Source: Methylotenera_A sp040079935 (GTDB lineage Bacteria; Pseudomonadota; Gammaproteobacteria; Burkholderiales; Methylophilaceae). Taken from it: a stretch of 64,000 nucleotides of DNA. Within the stretch, counting starts at the first letter, position 1, and each line of letters starts with the position of its first letter. Made by a program: the position numbers and the translations under genes. Of the stretch, positions 1 through 7,804 are shown one piece after another. The notes under the pieces are model-generated. The model saw only the letters and a program-made list of their open reading frames with translations. It did not search any database and had not been told where the DNA came from. The stretch covers positions 19,013 through 83,012 of the forward strand of contig JBEBJI010000009.1 in assembly GCA_040079935.1 (NCBI GenBank), written 5' to 3'.

Positions 1-1
1 T

Positions 2-613
2 CAAGAGTGCGAGGACCCAGAAAGATGTAAAGACCAATCATACAAAAATTGGGCATCAAATTACCTTTGGATTGGTAACAATAAAAACTCTGGTTTAGGT
101 GTATTTGCAAAAGAAGGTTTCTTGCTAAAAAATCTTAATTGGGAATCTGCTGGCTTACAATCTTTCATCCCATTTACAATAAATGACGAATTTACAGTTC
201 TAGCAGTTTGGACAAAACAGGCAAACTCACCTACTTTTCAATATATTGGACAATTGTGGAAATACCTACAAGCTCACCAATCAAAGCTTAGCTCATCAAA
301 GTCAATTATCTGCGGCGATTTTAATAGTAATACTTGTTGGGATAAATGGGATAGATGGTGGAATCACTCAGATGTAGTTAGTGATTTGGCTAAAATAGAT
401 ATTTATAGTATTTATCATCTCTCTAATAACTTAGAACAAGGGAATGAAGTTATACCAACATTCTATTTACACCGAAAGTTAGAAAAGCCTTATCACATAG
501 ATTATGCATTCGCTTCATCTAGTCTTCTTGCTTCTGTAAGTTTAGAAATTGGCAAATTCAACGAATGGATTTCATTTAGTGACCACATGCCAGTCATTTT
601 TGAAATTGGTTAA
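2..613 (+). CDS. Endonuclease/exonuclease/phosphatase family protein, 3' part
   Basis: The frame is open from base 2, so the gene starts outside the window and about 203 codons are visible. Motifs of the EEP (DNase I-like) fold can be read: QE in the first codons (QECEDP), GDFNSN in the middle, and SDHMPV near the C-terminus. These match the catalytic Glu, the Asp-x-Asn and the Ser-Asp-His of the family. Members hydrolyse phosphodiesters in DNA, RNA or lipids; the substrate cannot be told here. The first in-frame internal start (TTG at 122) would lose the catalytic Glu and is not a likely real start. Codon use is more AT-rich than in the following genes, which may point to a recently acquired gene. 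Confidence 0.8.
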   Translation, partial: QECEDPERCKDQSYKNWASNYLWIGNNKNSGLGVFAKEGFLLKNLNWESAGLQSFIPFTINDEFTVLAVWTKQANSPTFQYIGQLWKYLQAHQSKLSSSKSIICGDFNSNTCWDKWDRWWNHSDVVSDLAKIDIYSIYHLSNNLEQGNEVIPTFYLHRKLEKPYHIDYAFASSSLLASVSLEIGKFNEWISFSDHMPVIFEIG

Positions 614-632
614 AACTCTCAGCTGAATCATT

Positions 633-810
633 CCCCCTTGCCGCGCATTCGGCTTGAGCGGCAGATGGTAGGCGGCGAGGACTGTTTGAGTGCTGAAAGC
701 GCGAGTTATGCAGCCGCCCCAGATGCGGCGCTAAGACCGAAGGATAAAGTGGCAGCGGGGTGCCGTTTTCTTGGGTTACTTTCTTTTCAGGCAGTTAAAA
801 GAAAGTAACT
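633..810. repeat. Long structured dispersed repeat, copy 1
   Basis: This fills most of the 350-bp gap between the EEP gene and xerD. It shares with 60732-60962 a first block (CCGCGC, TTCGGCTTGAGCGGCAGATG), a second block (AGATGCGGCGCTAAGACCGA, then GGCAGCGGGGT) and a terminal inverted repeat in which GGTTACTTTCTTTT is followed by AAAAGAAAGTAACT. The first block is roughly the reverse complement of the second, so the element can fold into a long hairpin. Small open frames crossing it are not genes. Confidence 0.75.
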
Positions 811-846
811 AGGTGCGGGCTACCCCCGACAAGGTTTGAACGTCAC

Positions 847-894
847 TGGATTCCGTGTCAAGCACGGAATGGCGCCTAAGCCAGTACTTGGCTT
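847..894 (-). repeat. GTCAT-type hairpin unit (isolated copy) and adjacent hairpin
   Basis: Read on the minus strand, bases 849-871 form CAT, stem TCCGTG, loop CTTGA, stem CACGGA, ATCC. This is the same design as the units clustered at 41.5-48.9 kb. Directly after it lies a second small inverted repeat (AAGCCA, GTAC, TTGGCTT, about 878-894). No gene is seen between 613 and 961. Confidence 0.6.
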
Positions 895-960
895 GTCCGT
901 GGAATATATGCGCTTAAGCGCATTATTCACACGCCACAGAGCATCCATTTTTAATATAAA

Positions 961-1884
961 TCAACCTCTTGGATGATGCACACTATGCAATTGCTTCAAC
1001 CGCTCCCGCGCTACATGCGTATAAATCTGCGTGGTAGAAATATCCGCATGCCCTAACAACATCTGTACCACGCGCAAATCGGCGCCATGATTGAGCAAAT
1101 GCGTGGCAAAGGCATGACGCAACACATGGGGTGACATGTGTTTGGTGATGCCTGCCAGCAACGCATAGCGTTTGATTAAATACCAAAAGGCTTGCCGCGT
1201 CATGGCACTTGCCCGCGCGGTGACAAATAGCGCATCACTCATACGTTTTTGCAAAATCTCTGGTCGCGCTTGTTTTAAGTATTTATCTATCCAATCCGCC
1301 GCTTCTTCGCCCATCGGTACTAATCTGGTCTTACTTCCCTTGCCAGTGACGCGCACCACGCCATCTTGCGTGCTGACTTCGTTCACTTTTACGGTCACCA
1401 GTTCGCTCACGCGCAAGCCGCTTGCATAAAGGAGCTCCAGCATTGCTCTATCGCGCAGACCAATGGCTTCGTTGATATTTGGCACATTGAGCAAATCTTC
1501 AACTTCTTGCTCATTTAAGCTTTTGGGCAAACTGCGCGGCAATTTGGGCGATTCGATTTGCAGCGTTGGGTCTGCTTCAATCAAATTCTCTCGCAATGCG
1601 TAGCGATAAAACCTCCGCATGCTGGCGATGAGTCTGCTGATGCTACGCGGCTTGCTTTGTGGAAATTTAACAGCGAGATATTGCTGAATATCAGCTTGGT
1701 TGGCGGCAAGTAAGTGGGTTTTACTCAAGCCTTTTTTTTGTAAACCCAGCCAACTATTAAATTGGCTTAAATCGGCGCGATAACTTTCGAGGGTGTTTTT
1801 GGATAAGCCGTCTTCTAGCCAAAGGTGATCGATAAAGGTATCTAATTGAACAGCATCCAGCTGGCTGGAATCAAGCTCAGTCAA
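961..1884 (-). CDS. xerD: Site-specific tyrosine recombinase XerD
   Basis: Tyrosine recombinase of 307 residues that acts with XerC at dif to resolve chromosome dimers. The N-terminal SAM-like DNA-binding domain covers roughly residues 12-105 and the catalytic domain the remainder. The catalytic set is visible: R158 in SGLRVSEL, K182 in TGKGSKTR, H253 and R256 in HVLRHAFATHLL, H279 in LLGHADISTTQIYTH, and Y288 as nucleophile. The start is TTG and overlaps the end of ogt by 8 bases, so both are probably co-transcribed. XerD is chosen over XerC because of the N-terminal LWLEDGLSKNTLESYRADL signature. Confidence 0.93.
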   Translation of the reverse strand: MTELDSSQLDAVQLDTFIDHLWLEDGLSKNTLESYRADLSQFNSWLGLQKKGLSKTHLLAANQADIQQYLAVKFPQSKPRSISRLIASMRRFYRYALRENLIEADPTLQIESPKLPRSLPKSLNEQEVEDLLNVPNINEAIGLRDRAMLELLYASGLRVSELVTVKVNEVSTQDGVVRVTGKGSKTRLVPMGEEAADWIDKYLKQARPEILQKRMSDALFVTARASAMTRQAFWYLIKRYALLAGITKHMSPHVLRHAFATHLLNHGADLRVVQMLLGHADISTTQIYTHVARERLKQLHSVHHPRG

Positions 1885-2395
1885 ACTCGCTTGCCCTTAC
1901 TATCTTATCTTTATTAAAAGTCACGCCTTCGTGTTTTAGCAACCAAGTTTTTATTTTTAAGCCCTCTTTATTGCCTTGCATAAAACCGCCCAAGCCGTTT
2001 TTGGCAACGACACGATGACAAGGCACAACTAGAGGCAAATTGTTCGCTCCACACGCATTGGCCACCGCGCGTGGGCCAGAGCTAATTTGCGCAGCAATTT
2101 CACCGTAAGTGAGTACTCGCCCACATGGAATTGCGCTAATGGCTTGCCACACGCGACGCTGAAATGGCGTGCCTTTATAGACTATTGGCAGATTAAAATC
2201 ATTACGTGCGTTACTAAAATAAGCTTCAATTTGGTTTACGACTTTAACAACGGTTTTATTTTCTGCAGTCTTTTTTGCGTGCTTTTGTGGCAACAGCTCA
2301 ATGGCAACTTGCACACCTTGCACTGATATTCCAACCGCGCCAAATGGCGCTGTAATCACCGCATCATACTGGAGAGGATGCTTGTTTTTTAGCAT
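1877..2395 (-). CDS. ogt: Methylated-DNA--protein-cysteine methyltransferase
   Basis: Suicide repair protein that removes the alkyl group from O6-alkylguanine in DNA. The active-site motif PCHRVV is present with C126 as acceptor, preceded by the family stretch TPFQRRVWQAISAIPCGRVLTYGEIA (helix-turn-helix region, about 76-102). At 172 residues it has only the short Ogt-type N-terminal domain and lacks an AraC-like Ada domain. Its end overlaps xerD. The ATG start at 2395 fits the family length. Confidence 0.9.
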   Translation of the reverse strand: MLKNKHPLQYDAVITAPFGAVGISVQGVQVAIELLPQKHAKKTAENKTVVKVVNQIEAYFSNARNDFNLPIVYKGTPFQRRVWQAISAIPCGRVLTYGEIAAQISSGPRAVANACGANNLPLVVPCHRVVAKNGLGGFMQGNKEGLKIKTWLLKHEGVTFNKDKIVRASEFD

Positions 2396-2472
2396 ATATT
2401 CGCTTATTTATATTGATACGCTAATTAAACTTGAATTTTAAATGCAATGCAAATAACTAATACTTATTAAGG

Positions 2473-2511
2473 AAAAAGCCCCAAAACTTTTTAAAGATTT
2501 TGGGGCTTTTT
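2473..2511 (-). terminator. Rho-independent terminator of the rpsP-rplS operon
   Basis: Inverted repeat AAAGCCCCAAAA with TTTTGGGGCTTT, followed on the minus strand by a T-run, 15 bases after the rplS stop codon. The sequence is nearly symmetrical, with runs of A and T on both sides. It separates the ribosomal operon from ogt-xerD. Confidence 0.85.
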
Positions 2512-2525
2512 GTGTTGCTTAAAAC

Positions 2526-2927
2526 TTATTCTGCAACGGCTTCTTCTGATGCCATCACTTCTTTATCACGCGCATTTAATTTCTCTTTAATACGCGCAGA
2601 TTTACCTGAACGCTCACGCAAGTAGTAAAGTTTAGCGCGGCGTACATCGCCTTTACGTTTTACTTCGATGCTTGCGATTAATGGTGAATACGTCTGAAAG
2701 GTACGCTCTACGCCCTCGCCAGAGGATATTTTACGTACGATGAATGATGAATTTAGGCCGCGATTACGGATGGCAATCACTACGCCTTCGTAAGCCTGCA
2801 CGCGTTTACGCGTACCTTCAACTACATTCACGCCTATAACCACGGTATCGCCTGGGGCGAAATTAGGCACTTTTTTACCTAAACGAGCTATTTCTTCTTG
2901 CTCTAACATTTTAATAATATCTGCCAC
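2526..2927 (-). CDS. rplS: 50S ribosomal protein L19
   Basis: L19 lies at the interface of the two ribosomal subunits. The protein has 133 residues, slightly longer than the usual 115-120, with a C-terminal tail ending in EEAVAE. Family signatures are visible: FAPGDTVVIGVNVVEGTRKRVQAYEGVVIAIRNRG in the first half and KVKRKGDVRRAKLYYLRERSGKSARIKEKL-type sequence in the second. It is the last gene of rpsP-rimM-trmD-rplS and is followed directly by a terminator. Confidence 0.97.
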   Translation of the reverse strand: MADIIKMLEQEEIARLGKKVPNFAPGDTVVIGVNVVEGTRKRVQAYEGVVIAIRNRGLNSSFIVRKISSGEGVERTFQTYSPLIASIEVKRKGDVRRAKLYYLRERSGKSARIKEKLNARDKEVMASEEAVAE

Positions 2928-2945
2928 TTTAAGTGCTCCTTTTAA

Positions 2946-3689
2946 TTATGAAGATGCTTGTTCCTGCTCTATTTCTTTAAGCAGCCGAGCTTCCTCTTTC
3001 GTCAACGACCTTGCGGCCAATAAATCCGGGCGCTTCGCCCTTGTTAGCAATAACGATTGTTTCAATCGCCATTCTCTAATTTTTGCATGGTTGCCCGATA
3101 ACAACACTTCTGGCACCACTTTATTCTCATACATCTCAGGTCGTGTGTAGTGCGGGCAATCCAGCAATCCATTCACAAACGAATCTTCTAGCGCCGAATC
3201 TGCATCACCTAAACTACCTGGCAATTGCCGCACAATCGCATCGATTAAGGCCATCGCGGGCAGTTCTCCGCCACTTAGCACATAATCACCAATCGAAACT
3301 TCCTCGTCCACCAGCGATTCTAATAATCTTTCATCTACGCCTTCGTAACGGCTTGCCAATAAAATCAAACCTTTTTCTTGGCTCAGCTGCATGACTTTTT
3401 CATGCGTCAACTTTGCGCCGCGTGGTGATAAGTGAATCACTTTTGCATCGACATTTAAGGCTTTAGCCGCAATAATCGCTTGTGCTAACGGCTCAGCCAA
3501 CATCACCATGCCTGGCCCACCGCCATACGGTCTATCATCCACCGTTTTGTGATTATCCGTGGTGAATTCGCGTGGATTAATCACATGTAAACTATAAATC
3601 TTTTTTTCTAACGCCCTGCTGGTAATGCCATGTTGCGTAATCGCAGCAAACATTTCTGGAAATAAACTGATGACATCGAACCTTATCAT
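2946..3689 (-). CDS. trmD: tRNA (guanine-N1)-methyltransferase TrmD
   Basis: Methylates G37 at N1 in tRNAs that read CNN codons, using S-adenosylmethionine, which prevents +1 frameshifting. It has 247 residues, the normal length. The SPOUT trefoil-knot region is visible as YEGVDERLLESLVDEEVSIGDYVLSGGE (about 115-142), and the N-terminal YGGGPGMVML stretch is present. It sits between rimM (6-base gap) and rplS (18-base gap), the standard operon order. Confidence 0.97.
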   Translation of the reverse strand: MIRFDVISLFPEMFAAITQHGITSRALEKKIYSLHVINPREFTTDNHKTVDDRPYGGGPGMVMLAEPLAQAIIAAKALNVDAKVIHLSPRGAKLTHEKVMQLSQEKGLILLASRYEGVDERLLESLVDEEVSIGDYVLSGGELPAMALIDAIVRQLPGSLGDADSALEDSFVNGLLDCPHYTRPEMYENKVVPEVLLSGNHAKIREWRLKQSLLLTRAKRPDLLAARSLTKEEARLLKEIEQEQASS

Positions 3690-3695
3690 TAAGCC

Positions 3696-4181
3696 CTAAA
3701 AATCTGCGTCCCAGTCCACCAACATTGTGCCTGCATCCAAATCGACTTCTATAATCGCTTGCGCGATATAGGGAATCAAACGCTCAACACCATCATTACT
3801 CTTTGCCACAATCACATCATTCGCGCCTGTGGCAAATACATCGGTTATTTTGCCAAAATCAACATTCTGCTGATTTTTAACACTTAGCCCGATTAAATCA
3901 GACCAATAATATTCTTCACCTTCAAGCTTTGGCAACAATGCTCTGAGAACCCCTATTTGCTTGCCTTTACAGGCTACTGCCGCATCTCTGTCATCAATAC
4001 TTTGTAGCTTGACCACCAATACATCGTTATGAATTTTTGCTTCTTTAACAGCCAGCTCGCGCCAATCGTTATCTTTACCTATCCACCACGCTTTGTAATC
4101 CAACAAACTATCGAACACCTCAGTATCAGGATGAATTTTTAGCCACCCTAAAACGCCATATGGGGCGACAACGCGCCCCAT
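3696..4181 (-). CDS. rimM: 16S rRNA processing protein RimM
   Basis: Assembly factor for the 30S head that binds S19. The N-terminal RimM domain (about 1-80, starting GRVVAPYGVLGWLKIHPDTE) is followed by a PRC-barrel domain (about 88-158, with YYWSDLIGLSV and ATGANDVIVAK). The length of 161 residues is slightly short of the 170-180 seen in many species but both domains are complete. The start codon follows 41 bases after the rpsP stop. Confidence 0.95.
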   Translation of the reverse strand: MGRVVAPYGVLGWLKIHPDTEVFDSLLDYKAWWIGKDNDWRELAVKEAKIHNDVLVVKLQSIDDRDAAVACKGKQIGVLRALLPKLEGEEYYWSDLIGLSVKNQQNVDFGKITDVFATGANDVIVAKSNDGVERLIPYIAQAIIEVDLDAGTMLVDWDADF

Positions 4182-4222
4182 GATGACTAAATCCGATTTA
4201 TTACTATTGTCCAGCGTTTGAA

Positions 4223-4783
4223 TTATTCAGCGGCTGGTGCTTCTGGCGCAGCTTCAGTAGCTGGTGCTTCTTCAGCAACAACTTCTTCTGTAGCTACAAC
4301 TTCTGCTGGCGCTTCAGCTTCTGCGGCTGGCGATTCTTCAACAACTGCAGCAGCTTCTGCTTCAGCGGCTTTGGCAGCTTCTGCTGCTTTTTCAGCATCG
4401 GCAGCAGCTTTAGCATCCGCTTCAGCTTTTGCAGCAGCGGCTGCAGCTTTTACTTTTTCAGCTTCTGCAGCGGCGATTGTTGCTTTTTTCGCATCGGCTT
4501 TAGCTACGTCTTTTGCTTTTGCAGCAATTGCGGCCTCTGGGCCTTTTGCATGCATTTTAAACAAACGCGCAACCGTGTCTGACATTTGTGCGCCGTTGCC
4601 TGTCCAATGTTGAATGCGCGCATCATCCATGCGTAAGCCTTCTACACTCGCCTTGGCAGATGGATTGTAAAAGCCCACGCGCTCAATAAAGCGACCGTCG
4701 CGGCGATTGCGCGAATCAGCAACTACTACGTTGTAAAATGGGTTCTTTTTCGAGCCACCACGTGATAAACGAATAACGACCAT
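4223..4783 (-). CDS. rpsP: 30S ribosomal protein S16 with long Ala/Glu/Lys-rich tail
   Basis: Residues 1 to about 82 are a normal S16 domain (MVVIRLSRGGSKKNPFYNVV, RFIERVGFYNP). S16 is usually about 80-90 residues, while this protein has 186. The extra hundred residues are alanine-rich: a Lys/Ala/Glu part that should be helical (about 83-150), then an acidic Ala/Glu/Pro/Val part. The tail is in the same frame with no stop or frameshift, so it appears to be a genuine extension. It is the first gene of the rpsP-rimM-trmD-rplS operon, behind a consensus promoter. The function of the tail is unknown to me. Confidence 0.95.
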   Translation of the reverse strand: MVVIRLSRGGSKKNPFYNVVVADSRNRRDGRFIERVGFYNPSAKASVEGLRMDDARIQHWTGNGAQMSDTVARLFKMHAKGPEAAIAAKAKDVAKADAKKATIAAAEAEKVKAAAAAAKAEADAKAAADAEKAAEAAKAAEAEAAAVVEESPAAEAEAPAEVVATEEVVAEEAPATEAAPEAPAAE

Positions 4784-4821
4784 AATCTTGTTCTCTAATA
4801 AACTCTGACAGAAAGGCGCGG

Positions 4822-4851
4822 ATTATACGTTATTTCTTCGCGTGTTGGCAA
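4822..4851 (-). promoter_or_regulatory. Sigma-70 promoter of the rpsP operon
   Basis: On the minus strand a -35 box TTGCCA (4846-4851) is followed after 18 bases by a perfect -10 box TATAAT (4822-4827). The start of transcription would fall near 4815, about 30 bases ahead of the rpsP start codon. The position and strength fit a ribosomal operon. Confidence 0.75.
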
Positions 4852-4864
4852 GCATTTAGTGCGA

Positions 4865-5548
4865 TTAAATGACGTAGCGAGTAGGGTCACTAATTCCCGC
4901 TTTGGCAAAGCCTTCGCGGCGCAAGCGGCATGAATCGCATTTGCCGCAAGCTTCGCCATTTTCATTCGCTTGATAACATGACACCGTTGCTCTGTAAGGC
5001 ACGTCCAGCTTACCTCCCAGAGCAATGATTTGTGCTTTTGTCATATCGATTAATGGCGCATGCACGGTAATTTTTTTGCCTTCTACCGCTGACTTAGTCG
5101 CTAAATTTGCCATTTCTTGAAACGCCTGCACATACTCGCCACGACAATCTGGGTAGCCCGAATAATCCAAGGCATTAACTCCGATAAAAATATCTTGTGC
5201 GCATAACACTTCTGCCCACGCCAAAGCCAACGAAAGCATAATGGTGTTGCGCGCTGGCACGTAAGTCACAGGAATGCCCGCTGGGATTGGATTAGCGCCG
5301 CTTTCAGGCACGCTGATTTTATTATCCGTCAGCGCAGAGCCACCAAACAAACTTAAATCCAGAGCAACGGTTTTATGCTGTTTTGCACCTAGGCTCGATG
5401 CGATATTCTGCGCGGCTTGTAGCTCGGCAATATGACGCTGGTGATAATCCAAACTTAAACAAAAGCACTCAAAACCTTGCGATTTAGCAATCGCCAAACA
5501 GGTAGCAGAATCGAGTCCTCCCGATAAAAGTACAACGGCTTTTTTCAT
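4865..5548 (-). CDS. queC: 7-cyano-7-deazaguanine synthase QueC
   Basis: Converts 7-carboxy-7-deazaguanine and ammonia to preQ0 with ATP, in the queuosine pathway. The PP-loop SGGLDS is at the N-terminus and the zinc-binding cysteines are near the C-terminus (CYQANENGEACGKCDSC). The start at 5548 is preferred because its ATG overlaps the queE stop as ATGA and gives 227 residues beginning MKKAVVLLSGGLDS. A start 21 bases upstream is possible but would lie inside queE. Confidence 0.93.
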   Translation of the reverse strand: MKKAVVLLSGGLDSATCLAIAKSQGFECFCLSLDYHQRHIAELQAAQNIASSLGAKQHKTVALDLSLFGGSALTDNKISVPESGANPIPAGIPVTYVPARNTIMLSLALAWAEVLCAQDIFIGVNALDYSGYPDCRGEYVQAFQEMANLATKSAVEGKKITVHAPLIDMTKAQIIALGGKLDVPYRATVSCYQANENGEACGKCDSCRLRREGFAKAGISDPTRYVI

Positions 5549-6183
5549 ACGCCAGCCTTCTCGCCCCATAGTATTTTATGCAACTGGATTTGCATTCTGA
5601 CGGGCAATTTATCCTCCAAAACCCAGGCTGCAAGGGCTTCAGCGCTTAAATCGTGAAAGCTAGGCGAAAATAAAATAGGACATTTTTCTGCAAGTTTTAA
5701 TTCACTCATTTTTTGCTTTGCCCAATCATAATCGGTGCGGTTGCACAGCACAAATTTGATTTCATCTTTAGATTTGATGTGGTTGACGTTGCTCCACAGC
5801 ATGTTTTTTTCTTCGTTCGAGGCAGGCGTTTTAATATCCAAAATAATCGAAACTCTTGCGTCTACTTTTGCAATATCCATCGCGCCGCCCGTTTCTAGCG
5901 ATACGCTGTAACCCGCATCGCATAGAGCTTGCAGAAGCACATAACACTCCTTTTGCGCGAGTGGTTCGCCACCCGTTACCGTCACATATTTCGTATTAAA
6001 CTCTGCCACTTTTTGCAAAATATCGGCGATTTCCATATTGCCGCCGCCAGAAAATGCGTAAGCTGTATCACAATAGGTGCAGCGCATGGGGCAACCTGTG
6101 AGACGCACAAATACCGTCGGCAAGCCAATGCGCGAGGTTTCGCCTTGCAATGAATGAAAAATTTCAAAAATCTTAATTGCCAT
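5545..6183 (-). CDS. queE: 7-carboxy-7-deazaguanine synthase QueE
   Basis: Radical SAM enzyme that contracts 6-carboxytetrahydropterin to 7-carboxy-7-deazaguanine, the step before QueC. The iron-sulfur cluster motif CPMRCTYC (CxxxCxxC, about residues 32-39) is intact, and FHSLQGE at the N-terminus and TVTGGEPL further on are family signatures. It has 212 residues, of the short type found in proteobacteria. It is translationally coupled to queC by a 4-base overlap. Its position after cpoB at the end of the tol-pal region is a common proteobacterial arrangement. Confidence 0.93.
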   Translation of the reverse strand: MAIKIFEIFHSLQGETSRIGLPTVFVRLTGCPMRCTYCDTAYAFSGGGNMEIADILQKVAEFNTKYVTVTGGEPLAQKECYVLLQALCDAGYSVSLETGGAMDIAKVDARVSIILDIKTPASNEEKNMLWSNVNHIKSKDEIKFVLCNRTDYDWAKQKMSELKLAEKCPILFSPSFHDLSAEALAAWVLEDKLPVRMQIQLHKILWGEKAGV

Positions 6184-6210
6184 TTTTTAATGCCATAAGT
6201 TTTAAATAAA

Positions 6211-6238
6211 AAACGCCAACTCTTAGGTTGGCGCTATT
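6211..6238 (-). terminator. Terminator after the tol-pal-cpoB operon
   Basis: On the minus strand GCGCCAAC and GTTGGCG pair around a short loop and are followed by a run of six T. It lies between the cpoB stop and the queE start, so it ends tol-pal transcription. Confidence 0.75.
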
Positions 6239-6293
6239 TTACCGCGAAAGTAAATTTAAAGTTTAAGTTTTACATAATCAGCACTTAAAACAC

Positions 6294-6332
6294 ACGCCCT
6301 GCAAGCCAATATCCATGCGGCTTCCAGAGCAT
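6294..6332 (-). repeat. 39-bp palindromic repeat
   Basis: Copy of the palindrome whose arms are ATGCCCTGCAAGCC and GGCTTGCAGGGCAT around the loop TTATGGATATT; 34 of 39 bases agree with the best copy (41464-41502), in reverse orientation. It lies between the cpoB stop and its terminator, so it would be transcribed at the end of the tol-pal mRNA. Confidence 0.85.
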
Positions 6333-6342
6333 ATATTTTAAA

Positions 6343-7155
6343 TTATTTAATTGCTTCGAGCGCTTTTAAACGTTTTTGCGCGCTAGGCGTCACTTCAGCA
6401 TCAGGGTACTTAGCGATTAAGGCACGCAAAGTTTTCTTCGCATTCGTCACTTGCCCAAGCTGGATTTGGCTATTAGCCATGTTAAACATGGCGTCTGGCA
6501 CTTTGGCACTTTCCGGGTGCAAATCGAGCACTTTTTGCTGCGTGGCAATGGCCGATTTATAGTTTTTGAGTGCGAATTGGCTGTAACCCATACCGTAAAG
6601 CGCATCAGGCGCGAGTTTGCTGGTGGGATGCTCTTTTAAAAATGTATCAAAGGCGGCGAATGCCTCTTTATGTTTAGCAGATTTGCTCAAAGCATCCGCC
6701 TCGGCAAAGGCTTTTACATCTTTTTCTTCAGCCGCTGGTGGAGTAGGTGTAGCCACAGGCGCTTCAGCAACTGGTGCGCCACTTTCCAACTTGCGTAAAC
6801 GCGTATCGGTATCGGTATATAAATCTTTTTGCCGTTGCTGCGTAGTTTCTAACCCATGCGAAGCGACTTCTAGCTCGCCTTTTAAATTAGCCACTTCTTG
6901 CTTCAGTACTTCGATTTGGTTGTGCATATCTGCCAAACCTTGGCCTTGCACGACCGCCTCAATCACCACGATGCGCTTTTCAAGCTTGGCAATCGCTGCC
7001 ATGCTGGCATCGTGGTTGGCTTGTTGTTTGGCCTCCAGATCTACAATCTTTTTACGCGCCTCTTTGTCGTCAAACAAAGCGGCGTGTGCGGGATTCACGG
7101 GGCTAAGCGCAAACAAGCTTAGCCCAACAAACGCTAATTTTTTTATTGCCAGCAT
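6343..7155 (-). CDS. cpoB: Cell division coordinator CpoB (YbgF, Tol-Pal-associated TPR protein)
   Basis: Periplasmic protein that links peptidoglycan synthesis by PBP1B to Tol-driven outer-membrane constriction. A signal peptide (first 25 residues, ending NPAHA) is followed by a coiled coil (about 35-115), a Pro/Ala linker and three TPR units from about 145 (AEADALSKSAKHKEAFAAFDTFLKEHP, ALYGMGYSQFALKNYKSAIATQQKVLDLHP, MFNMANSQIQLGQVTNAKKTLRALIAKYP). It follows pal by 17 bases, as in the standard tol-pal operon. Confidence 0.93.
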   Translation of the reverse strand: MLAIKKLAFVGLSLFALSPVNPAHAALFDDKEARKKIVDLEAKQQANHDASMAAIAKLEKRIVVIEAVVQGQGLADMHNQIEVLKQEVANLKGELEVASHGLETTQQRQKDLYTDTDTRLRKLESGAPVAEAPVATPTPPAAEEKDVKAFAEADALSKSAKHKEAFAAFDTFLKEHPTSKLAPDALYGMGYSQFALKNYKSAIATQQKVLDLHPESAKVPDAMFNMANSQIQLGQVTNAKKTLRALIAKYPDAEVTPSAQKRLKALEAIK

Positions 7156-7172
7156 GCTTTTAACCTTTTCTC

Positions 7173-7742
7173 TTAGTCGCCTTCGTGCACAATATCAGCG
7201 CGACGATTTTGCCCAAAGCAAGCTTCATCTGCACAATTTTGTGCTGCTTTTTCTTCACCATAACTCACTGTTTCTATTTGGCTATCTTTAACGCCTAGCA
7301 GATTAAGCGCTTGTTTTACCGCAACTGAGCGGCGCTGACCTAGCGATAAATTATATTCGCGCGTACCACGCTCATCGGTATTGCCTTGCACGATCATTTT
7401 GGCGTTGGCATTTGCTAACAAATATTTAGCGTGCGCTTCAACCAGTGGACGATATTCGGCTTTAATCGCATCACTATCAAAATCAAAATAAATGTTACGT
7501 TTTGAAAGAATGTTATTAGGGTCTTTCAGCGGATTATTGCCTGCGCTGTTGGCGTTGCTATCAATCACCACTTCTTTCACAGCGCCAGTATCCGCGCCAG
7601 CATTGCCTGTTGTCGCTCCAGTAGAAGCCGTCGGGCTTTTATCCTCAACCTTAGCTGGTGCAATTGGCGTACTTTTACACGCCACTAAGAATATTGAAGC
7701 CACCGCAACTGCGATTAATTTTGCATTTATTTGTAATTTCAT
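7173..7742 (-). CDS. pal: Peptidoglycan-associated lipoprotein Pal
   Basis: Outer-membrane lipoprotein that binds peptidoglycan and TolB. The lipobox FLVAC puts the lipidated cysteine at residue 22. A Thr/Ala/Gly-rich linker leads to the OmpA-like domain (about 80-185), with IYFDFDSDAIK, GNTDERGTREYNLSLGQRRS and the C-terminal RRADIVHEGD. It has 189 residues. It sits between tolB and cpoB. Confidence 0.96.
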   Translation of the reverse strand: MKLQINAKLIAVAVASIFLVACKSTPIAPAKVEDKSPTASTGATTGNAGADTGAVKEVVIDSNANSAGNNPLKDPNNILSKRNIYFDFDSDAIKAEYRPLVEAHAKYLLANANAKMIVQGNTDERGTREYNLSLGQRRSVAVKQALNLLGVKDSQIETVSYGEEKAAQNCADEACFGQNRRADIVHEGD

Positions 7743-7804
7743 TGCTTTCTCCTGTTATCCCCCAAATTGGGTTAATTTAATACAATTGATTGGCTTGCTG
7801 CAGC

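Noticed and set aside
4218..4613. Ala/Ser-rich open frame on the plus strand
   Set aside because: Antisense to the repetitive alanine-rich tail of rpsP; low complexity and no start signal.
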